Source: Candidatus Aminicenantes bacterium UBA4820 (GTDB lineage Bacteria > Acidobacteriota > UBA4820). From it: a stretch of 15,225 bases of DNA. The translations under genes were made by a program, and so were the position numbers. Positions 6,824 through 12,327 of the stretch are shown piece after piece (positions within the stretch are counted from its first letter, which is position 1; every line of letters begins with the position of its first letter). The notes under the pieces were generated by a model that saw nothing but the letters and a program-made list of their open reading frames with translations, was not told where the DNA came from and searched no databases. Location: contig DHFQ01000011.1 of NCBI GenBank assembly GCA_002402325.1, positions 1 through 15,225 on the forward strand, read 5' to 3'.

Positions 6824-9057
6824 CAAGGACCTTCTGCTACGCGATTTTTTCCCGCCTGTTTCGCTCTATAAAGTGCAAGATCTGCGACCTTTAGCAATTC
6901 CTTATTTTCTTTTCCGTGTTGTGGGTAAGAGGCTATCCCAATTGATATTGTGGTGGAAAGGGGGATTGTGTTGCTCTCTTCATAAACTACCTTTTTTTCA
7001 ATCAAAGATCTTATTCTTTCTGCAACCATCCTTGCCTGTGATGAATCAAGCCCTTCAAGCAAAACAGCAAACTCTTCGCCCCCATACCTTGCTGCAACAT
7101 CGTTTTTCCTTGTAACCTCAATAAGAGTTTCTCCCACTCCTCTTAAAATGGCATCACCTGCAAGATGTCCATAAGTGTCATTTATCACTTTAAAATTGTC
7201 AAGGTCCATCATTAAAATAGAGAAAGGCTTACCCGAAATTGCAGAATGCTGAATCAGTTTTGAAAGAGATTCCTGAAAATAGCGGTGATTGTAAAGATTT
7301 GTAAGTCCATCAACTATTGATTGGTGCTTTGCTTCTGAATGAATTTTTGCACTTTCAAGGGCATGAACGGCCTGGTTTGCGAGAATTTCAAGGGCATTTA
7401 AAGTTTCAAGTGGTGGGATTTTTCCATCTTCTGGCTCATCTGTTGAAATAACTCCAAGAAGCGTATTATTACTTGAGATTAGAGGCACGAAAAGCGCATC
7501 ATCCGGTTGCCAGGAATCTGTCTCTTTTTTGCTGCCAGTTTTAGGTAAAATAGTGTATTCAGTTGGAGCAACATTTCTTACAAGGTAACAGTTGCCAATT
7601 CTATACTCCTCTTTTAAGTAGCAAAGTATCTCGTCTTCAGGGGGTTTTATAGCAGAGATTTTTTCCCATTCTTCTTGAAGCCCAAAAGCTGCTATTCTCT
7701 CAAAATGTTTTTGTTCACTTCTATACAAACTTATTAAAACCCTTTTAAATCCTATGCTTTCAGATATTCCCCTTGCTACCTCCCCAAGAATTTCATGACT
7801 GCTTAAATGGATTTTTAACAAGTTGGATATTTTTAAAATTTCTGAAAGATAGTGTGTCTGCTTAAGCAATGTTTGATTGGTCGTAAGAAGTTGCCCCTTT
7901 AAAATTCTATCCTGAATAAACCTTGCTATTAATGAAAAGGTTGATTGTAAAAATTGTATTTCAGAATTTGTGAACTCTTTATTTTCGAATTTTTCAAGGA
8001 GCAAGACACCAAAGGAAATCTCATTAGTTGATAGAGGGACGATCATCTGAACTTTTGAACTCTTATCTAAGATTGGAGTAAAATCTTTCATAACGATTGG
8101 CTCTCTAATTTGAGATAAATTATCAAGAACATCATCAATGTAAGAGACCGCCGAATGAGTGTCTTGAGGTAAATCTGCTAAAGAGAATATTATAGGTGCT
8201 TTCTCAAATCCGAGACTTGATATATAAAGAAGGTCTTTATCCCATTTGACAAATTCCTTCACGCCACCTAAAAGGTCTTTAAGAAAATTTTCATTATCCA
8301 GTGAACCCGTTTCCTGAAGAAGGAGTTGTTGTAAAAACTCCATCTTTTTGTTGATTTCTATCAAAGATTCATTTTTCTCTGCGAATTTAAAGTTGACTCT
8401 CAAAAACCATATATTTGCAATAAGTGGAATTGCTGTCAAAACTATCAAAGAGATATTTTTTTCTTCAAGCGAGAAAAGAAAAAGAGCAAGAAAAGGTGAG
8501 GTAATAAGAAGAAAAATAATATATTCAAAAACATATTTAAGCCACCATTTAAGGTCAAATGAAACACCGTAAAAAACTCTGTCTAAAACAAGAAAGGCGA
8601 AATCCAGTAAAGCAAATACAAGAAGTATTAAGCAAAGGTAAAACCAACTTAAAAGAACATTTTGGTTGTTTGAAAAAATTCCACTTTTTAAAAATAAATA
8701 GCAGACAACGGTTGTGTTTATTAAGGTGATAAGAAAAGAAATAATTGTGCTCATCCTTAATTTTTTGATTCCCTCTCTTATCACTCGTTCAAGTAGGTAA
8801 GCAAAGGAACAGAGAAATCCAACAATTAACGAGTTTGAGAGAAGGTAGGCAGATGGAAAAATTACAATGTGGTCTGCATTTACATAACCGAGCCCTCTTA
8901 GTGGAACATCAAAACGGGGCGCTAAGTAAAAAAGGATGAATAGAAAGGGAATTAAAATAATATTTTTACACTCAAACTCCATTGAAAAGATTAAAGTAGC
9001 AGTTATAATGATGAGTATCAAAAGAAAAGTTATTCTACCCTTATTTATATCTTTCAA
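6823..9057 (-). CDS. Membrane diguanylate cyclase with two GAF domains (GGDEF)
   Basis: This 744-residue protein is predicted to make cyclic di-GMP from two GTP. The N-terminal 220 residues contain about seven to eight hydrophobic helices (for example 9-25, 31-46, 66-90, 104-123, 136-160, 176-196 and 202-219), a polytopic sensor module I cannot assign to a named MASE family. A charged, coiled-coil-like segment (225-250) leads into two GAF-like regions, about 255-385 and 410-570 (DALFVPLISSNNTLLGVISTDEP). The GGDEF domain covers about 575-740, with DGLTNLYNHRYF, metal-binding MDLDNFK, catalytic RYGGEEF (GGEEF 659-663) and an RxxD inhibitory site (RKND, 650-653) exactly five residues before GGEEF. 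It is therefore predicted active and subject to product inhibition. The start is a TTG at 9055-9057 with AAAGGA (9066-9071) upstream; no better start precedes it. It is first in the six-gene operon and overlaps the kinase gene start. Confidence 0.94.
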   Translation of the reverse strand: MKDINKGRITFLLILIIITATLIFSMEFECKNIILIPFLFILFYLAPRFDVPLRGLGYVNADHIVIFPSAYLLSNSLIVGFLCSFAYLLERVIREGIKKLRMSTIISFLITLINTTVVCYLFLKSGIFSNNQNVLLSWFYLCLILLVFALLDFAFLVLDRVFYGVSFDLKWWLKYVFEYIIFLLITSPFLALFLFSLEEKNISLIVLTAIPLIANIWFLRVNFKFAEKNESLIEINKKMEFLQQLLLQETGSLDNENFLKDLLGGVKEFVKWDKDLLYISSLGFEKAPIIFSLADLPQDTHSAVSYIDDVLDNLSQIREPIVMKDFTPILDKSSKVQMIVPLSTNEISFGVLLLEKFENKEFTNSEIQFLQSTFSLIARFIQDRILKGQLLTTNQTLLKQTHYLSEILKISNLLKIHLSSHEILGEVARGISESIGFKRVLISLYRSEQKHFERIAAFGLQEEWEKISAIKPPEDEILCYLKEEYRIGNCYLVRNVAPTEYTILPKTGSKKETDSWQPDDALFVPLISSNNTLLGVISTDEPEDGKIPPLETLNALEILANQAVHALESAKIHSEAKHQSIVDGLTNLYNHRYFQESLSKLIQHSAISGKPFSILMMDLDNFKVINDTYGHLAGDAILRGVGETLIEVTRKNDVAARYGGEEFAVLLEGLDSSQARMVAERIRSLIEKKVVYEESNTIPLSTTISIGIASYPQHGKENKELLKVADLALYRAKQAGKNRVAEGP

Positions 9058-9087
9058 TCCACTAATCCTTTCTTCCCATCAGATTTA

Positions 9088-9118
9088 ATTTTATCACAAT
9101 TTTCTTTTTAATTATCAA
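9088..9118 (-). promoter_or_regulatory. Possible promoter of the GGDEF-kinase-selD-bfr operon
   Basis: On the - strand TTGATA (9113-9118) and TAAAAT preceded by TG (TGA-TAAAAT, 9088-9093) are separated by 19 nt. The extended -10 partly compensates for the long spacer. The position, 30-60 nt before the TTG start at 9057, suits the first gene of the operon. This is by-eye consensus matching only. Confidence 0.35.
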
Positions 9119-9172
9119 GGAACTTACTTTCTTTTAATAGCGGGGGGGAATAAATAAAAAGGAGGTTTGTTT

Positions 9173-9244
9173 ATGAAAGTGAACCACCCTCCACTCCACC
9201 TTTTAATGGGCGGCTTTGCCGCCCATTCATTTCGTTGCAATTAA
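9173..9244 (+). CDS. Possible 23-codon small ORF with an excellent ribosome binding site
   Basis: The + strand shows AAAAAGGAGGTTTGTTT directly before an ATG at 9173-9175, a near-ideal Shine-Dalgarno with good spacing. The ORF reads MKVNHPPLHLL-MGGFAAHSFRCN and stops at 9242-9244. It runs across the hairpin at 9205-9227 and into the 3' end of the convergent SAM hydrolase gene. The peptide has no recognisable family, and no convincing + strand promoter lies upstream. It may be a real small or leader peptide, a gene remnant, or a chance ORF; the ribosome binding site is the only positive evidence. Confidence 0.25.
   Translation: MKVNHPPLHLLMGGFAAHSFRCN
9205..9227 (-). terminator. GC-rich hairpin at the end of the ccm/SAM-hydrolase operon
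   Basis: The sequence forms a perfect 10-bp stem (AATGGGCGGC / GCCGCCCATT) with a 3-nt loop. The stem starts at the last base of the SAM hydrolase stop codon (9227-9229). On the - strand it is followed by AAAAGG rather than a U-tract, so it is not a classical intrinsic terminator. It may act as an mRNA 3'-end stabiliser or a Rho-assisted end point. On the + strand it sits within the small ORF at 9173-9244. Confidence 0.5.
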
Positions 9245-10027
9245 TTCCACAGGAAGTGGAACTTTCTCAACATTTAACATTGATGCGGCTGATGCCGCTA
9301 AAGACGCTATTTCAATTAAATTTGAAGAATTCAACAAAGCAAAAAGTGGAATCTTTTGCTCATAACCACCGCCAACAAGCCTTACTTCTTTACCTTTTAT
9401 TAAAATTGAAAAATTTTGCGCCTTTGTAATGGAGGAATAGTCTTTGAGGTTTGAAATGGTTATATTTGTAATCAGATTTCCGAATTTATCCTTTCCGCAA
9501 ACGGCGCCTTTAATTTTTCCTTCTTCTATTTTTACTTCTGGAATTTCCAATTTTAAATAATCATCAATTGAATCACCAAATTTTATTGCATCAATCCCTG
9601 ATGCAAGCCATGCAGCAACAGGGGCGAAAATGTCTCTTGCATGAAATGTGTTACTTAAAGGTTGTTTAAAGTAGTGGCTTGCCGTTATGTGAAGAACATC
9701 TCTAACCGTTTCGTTTTTATATATAAAAGAAAAAATCCCATTATCCGGTCCCACAAAATAGTGATTCTCGGTTGTTACAAGAATTGGTCTTCTCTTTCCC
9801 CCTACTCCAGGGTCTACAACGCAAACGAAAACCGAATATACAGGAAAATCTTTATAGGCTCTATAAAGTTTAAAACCTGCTTGAAACACATCAAAAGAAT
9901 CAAGATTATGACATAAGTCAACAATTTTAGCATTAGGATTTTGCTCATAAATCGCTGCTTTCATCTGGCCAACCCATGGGTCGGTTAACCCGAAATCGCT
10001 CATCAATACAATAAGTCTCTCAGCCAT
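9227..10027 (-). CDS. S-adenosyl-L-methionine hydrolase, adenosine-forming (DUF62 / SAM hydroxide adenosyltransferase family)
   Basis: This 266-residue protein has the usual length of the family, whose studied members hydrolyse SAM to adenosine and methionine. Family blocks are all visible: LMSDFGLTDPWVGQMK (8-23), VVDPGVGGKRRP (71-81), VGPDNG (92-97), NTFHARDIFAPVAAW (126-140) and GKDKFGNLITNI (178-189). The Asp/Arg/His set described for the family maps to D72, R79 or R80, and H129. Distant relatives include bacterial fluorinase and chlorinase, but nothing here points to halide use. The ATG at 10025-10027 has AGGAG 8 nt upstream and overlaps the ccmD stop (10020-10022). Placement directly behind ccmABCD implies co-expression with cytochrome c maturation; the functional link is not obvious. 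A GC-rich hairpin lies at its stop codon. Confidence 0.93.
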   Translation of the reverse strand: MAERLIVLMSDFGLTDPWVGQMKAAIYEQNPNAKIVDLCHNLDSFDVFQAGFKLYRAYKDFPVYSVFVCVVDPGVGGKRRPILVTTENHYFVGPDNGIFSFIYKNETVRDVLHITASHYFKQPLSNTFHARDIFAPVAAWLASGIDAIKFGDSIDDYLKLEIPEVKIEEGKIKGAVCGKDKFGNLITNITISNLKDYSSITKAQNFSILIKGKEVRLVGGGYEQKIPLFALLNSSNLIEIASLAASAASMLNVEKVPLPVELIATK

Positions 10028-10157
10028 CTTTTCTACTCCTTTTCCCTCTAACGATGAGGGAAATTGTATATATTGTGATTATAACTCCAATTAAAATATA
10101 AGAAAAATAAAAGTATTTTGAACTATCTCTTCCCATTTGAAGAAAAAACTCACTCAT
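10020..10157 (-). CDS. ccmD: CcmD-like small haem exporter subunit
   Basis: This 45-residue ORF lies between ccmC and the SAM hydrolase gene and has overlaps on both sides. The ATG at 10155-10157 has AAGGAG upstream and overlaps the ccmC stop (10150-10152); its own TGA (10020-10022) overlaps the next gene's start region. The protein begins MSEFFLQMGRDSSKY, continues with one hydrophobic helix (about 16-36, YFYFSYILIGVIITIYTISLI) and ends basic (RGKRSRKDG). Start MSEF, a single transmembrane segment, a basic cytoplasmic tail, a length of 40-70 residues and the position after ccmC are the hallmarks of CcmD. In the known system CcmD helps release holo-CcmE from the CcmABC complex. CcmD sequences diverge strongly, so the assignment rests on context and topology together. 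Confidence 0.85.
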   Translation of the reverse strand: MSEFFLQMGRDSSKYFYFSYILIGVIITIYTISLIVRGKRSRKDG

Positions 10158-10794
10158 TTTTACGCTCCTTATAGATGCCTATGTAGACTCTCCACAAAAG
10201 AAAGGAAAAGGCAAGAAACAAAACTGCCAAAAAAGAGACAATAAAGGTTTGCCACATCTCTTTTTCTAATGCAACCTTTTTTGGATGAACAACAGATCCC
10301 CAGAGAGCAATTGCTCTGTTAACTATCGGAACATCAAGAAATGCAATTATTGATAAAATTGCTGAAATTCTTTTAGACTTCATCTCTTCAGATGAAAATG
10401 TTCTTAGAAGGATGTAGGAAAAGTACATCAAAAATAAAATTAAAAAAGTTGTAAGCCTTGGTTCCCACACCCACCATTTTCCCCATGCCGATCTTCCCCA
10501 TATAGGTCCACTAATTAAAACGCAAAGGATAAAAACCAAACCAACTTCCGCCCCCGCATAAGCCCATAAATCGGCGAGTTCATTTTTTGTGACAAGAAAA
10601 ATTATGCTGAATAAGAAAGATACAAAAAGCATAATGTAAGAGGATATCGCAGAGGGAACATGGTAATAAAAAATCTTTTGTGCTGCACCCATTTGAATTT
10701 CAATGGGCGCATAAAAGAAAACCATATATAGAGCAAAAAGATTTAAAATCACCGCTATTATGCTTGTAATCATTGCAAAGCTTTTTATTTTCAT
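10150..10794 (-). CDS. ccmC: Cytochrome c maturation haem handling protein CcmC
   Basis: From the ATG at 10792-10794 this is a 214-residue polytopic membrane protein with about six helices. CcmC presents haem to the chaperone CcmE in the periplasm. The diagnostic tryptophan-rich motif is present (WGKWWVWEPRLT, 104-115), as are two candidate haem-ligand histidines, His45 (FYYHVPSA) and His170 (WGSVVHP). A longer reading to a TTG at 10860 would bury 22 extra residues in ccmB and lacks family similarity, so I prefer the ATG, which is preceded by GGAGG about 12 nt upstream. It lies 7 nt after the ccmB stop and overlaps ccmD by 8 nt. CcmE and CcmF-H are not in the window. Confidence 0.94.
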   Translation of the reverse strand: MKIKSFAMITSIIAVILNLFALYMVFFYAPIEIQMGAAQKIFYYHVPSAISSYIMLFVSFLFSIIFLVTKNELADLWAYAGAEVGLVFILCVLISGPIWGRSAWGKWWVWEPRLTTFLILFLMYFSYILLRTFSSEEMKSKRISAILSIIAFLDVPIVNRAIALWGSVVHPKKVALEKEMWQTFIVSFLAVLFLAFSFLLWRVYIGIYKERKNE

Positions 10795-10801
10795 TTTTGC
10801 T

Positions 10802-11476
10802 CTATTCCTCCACAGCAGATTCAAATAAAAGGGTAGAAATGGTAAGGAAGAGAATATCAAATAGTATAATTAAGTGCAACCACGGATCGCTTCTAATATC
10901 TTTTGAGTTAATGGCTTCGTTTGTAAGCGTCGCACCACCCATAAATAATGGAATGAGTAGAGGGTACAGGAGGAGTGGATAGAGAACCGCACTTCCTCTT
11001 TCGTTGATAAGAAGGGCTGAAATCAAAGTTCCAAGAGAGGAGAATCCTATGCTGACAAGAAGAAAGACAAAACAAATCGAAAGGGGAGAATTAAAGATAG
11101 GAATGTTTAGAAAAAAATAGGAGATAAATAAAAGAAAAACTTCAAGAAGAGTTAAAAGAATTAAATTGGACAAAAACTTGGCAAGATAAATTGCTCCCCT
11201 ATCAACAGGGGCAAGTAGAAGGGCGTAGAAAGTTCCATTTTCCTCCTCCTTTTTAAAACTTGCACCTATGAAAAGGGTTCCAGCAAATAGAATTATAAGC
11301 CATAGTAATCCTGCTCCGCTTTGAGAAATATCACCAACACCTGAGTCAAAAGAAAAGTGGAAAAGAACCAGTGAAATTAAAGCAAAGAAAAAGGAGGCGA
11401 CGATTCCTTCTTTTCTTCTAAATTCATCCTTCAACTCTTTTTTTAAGACAAGAAAAATTATGCTTAAATATCTCAT
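10802..11476 (-). CDS. ccmB: Haem exporter membrane subunit CcmB
   Basis: This 224-residue protein has six predicted transmembrane helices and the CcmB family length. Recognisable features are KKELKDEFRRKE near the N-terminus (14-23), FAGTLFIGASFKKEEENGTFYALLLAP (64-90 region, described by its ends) and LYPLLLYPLLIPLF in the fifth helix. It forms the membrane part of the CcmAB ABC unit, which powers release of haem-loaded CcmE from CcmCD. The ATG at 11474-11476 overlaps the ccmA stop as ATGA, indicating translational coupling, and the stop is 7 nt before ccmC. Confidence 0.93.
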   Translation of the reverse strand: MRYLSIIFLVLKKELKDEFRRKEGIVASFFFALISLVLFHFSFDSGVGDISQSGAGLLWLIILFAGTLFIGASFKKEEENGTFYALLLAPVDRGAIYLAKFLSNLILLTLLEVFLLFISYFFLNIPIFNSPLSICFVFLLVSIGFSSLGTLISALLINERGSAVLYPLLLYPLLIPLFMGGATLTNEAINSKDIRSDPWLHLIILFDILFLTISTLLFESAVEE

Positions 11477-12183
11477 CTTTTTTCCTGAACATCAAAATAC
11501 AATTTTGTAACCTCATCTTTATTTTTAAATTCAGATGTCAAAACCACTTCTCCGTTTTTTAAGATTGAAACCTCATCACAGATTTCTACGCTTTCATCAA
11601 TCTCGTGAGTAACGAGCAAAATTGCTCTTCCTTCCTTTAGATTTGATAAATATCTCGTTAAATTTCTAATTCCATCAGGGTCAAGCCCCGTAAAAGGCTC
11701 ATCGAGAATTAGAATCATTGGATCTGAAATTAAAAGCCTGGATAAGGAAAGCCTCTGCTGCATTCCTCTTGAGAAATTCTTGACAACTTCATCCTTTACC
11801 TTGAGAATATCAAACTGCTTGAGTAGAGATTCAATTTTTTTTTCTGCATCCTTTACCTGATAAAGTCGGGAAAAAAAGGAGAGGTTTTCGTAGGCAGTGA
11901 AGTGGTTATACAAAAATGTTGAATGTGATAAATATCCAATTGCTTTTTTGTATTTGTTTCTGACATTCCCTTCAACTTGTTTTCCTTTAAAGAAAATGTT
12001 TCCTTTTGTTTGTTTTGAAAGAAGGGCAACAATCTTACAAAGGGTTGTTTTTCCTGCTCCATTGTGTCCCAAAAGCAAAGTTGCTTTGTTTGAATAAAGT
12101 TTTAGATTTACCTCTTTTAGTGCCCTTTTTCTTCCAAAAGATTTTTCAATATTTTCACAACTCACTAAAACTTCATTTTCCAT
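11473..12183 (-). CDS. ccmA: Haem exporter ATP-binding subunit CcmA
   Basis: This 236-residue ABC ATPase is somewhat longer than E. coli CcmA. The motifs are complete: Walker A GHNGAGKTT (39-47), signature FSRGMQQRLSL (137-147), Walker B MILILDEPF (156-164) with D-loop GLDPDG, and switch His193 in VTHEIDE. It is identified as CcmA because it directly precedes ccmBCD with an ATGA overlap; by motif alone it could be any small exporter ATPase. The ATG at 12181-12183 has only a weak purine stretch (GAAAG) immediately upstream and no clear Shine-Dalgarno, which is odd for the first gene of an operon and would fit a short or leaderless transcript. The 68 nt upstream are shared with the divergent tRNA promoter. 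Confidence 0.92.
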   Translation of the reverse strand: MENEVLVSCENIEKSFGRKRALKEVNLKLYSNKATLLLGHNGAGKTTLCKIVALLSKQTKGNIFFKGKQVEGNVRNKYKKAIGYLSHSTFLYNHFTAYENLSFFSRLYQVKDAEKKIESLLKQFDILKVKDEVVKNFSRGMQQRLSLSRLLISDPMILILDEPFTGLDPDGIRNLTRYLSNLKEGRAILLVTHEIDESVEICDEVSILKNGEVVLTSEFKNKDEVTKLYFDVQEKR

Positions 12184-12212
12184 CTTTCATTTTACTACAA
12201 TTTTATAAAAGT

Positions 12213-12241
12213 TTGACTTAAAATGATTTTTCGTGTAATTT
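12213..12241 (+). promoter_or_regulatory. Promoter of tRNA-Thr
   Basis: TTGACT (12213-12218) and TAATTT (12236-12241) are separated by exactly 17 nt, and the tRNA starts 11 nt after the -10 box. This leaves room for a very short leader. The match and position make it a convincing sigma-70-type promoter for the single tRNA gene. Confidence 0.75.
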
Positions 12242-12251
12242 GGTTTCTGGT

Positions 12252-12327
12252 GCCGGCGTAGCTCAGTCGGTAGAGCAGTTGATTCGTAATCATCAGGTCA
12301 GCGGTTCAAGTCCGCTCGCCGGCTCCA
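12252..12327 (+). tRNA. tRNA-Thr (anticodon CGU), CCA encoded
   Basis: The sequence folds as a 76-nt cloverleaf. It has a perfect 7-bp acceptor (GCCGGCG / CGCCGGC), D stem GCTC/GAGC, an anticodon arm with loop TTCGTAA (anticodon CGT, reading ACG threonine codons), variable region AGGTC, T arm AGCGG-TTCAAGT-CCGCT, discriminator T73 and encoded CCA. The anticodon stem GTTGA/TCATC contains a U28-U42 mismatch. The 3' A of CCA (12327) is immediately followed by the stop codon of the convergent asparaginase-like gene, with no base between them. Confidence 0.96.

Noticed and set aside
6750..7115. 121-codon + strand open frame inside the GGDEF/kinase genes
   Set aside because: It is antisense to well-supported domains, has low-complexity composition and no ribosome binding site; treated as a shadow.
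9205..9227. Classical Rho-independent terminator for the ccm operon
   Set aside because: The stem is excellent, but neither strand has a U-tract after it, so only a hairpin of uncertain role is claimed.
10795..10860. N-terminal extension of CcmC to a TTG at 10860
   Set aside because: The extra 22 residues lie within ccmB, are not CcmC-like, and the ATG at 10794 gives the normal topology.
12252..12327. tRNA gene as an integration site of a mobile element
   Set aside because: No integrase, no repeat of the tRNA 3' end elsewhere in the window, and the flanking genes are chromosomal in character.
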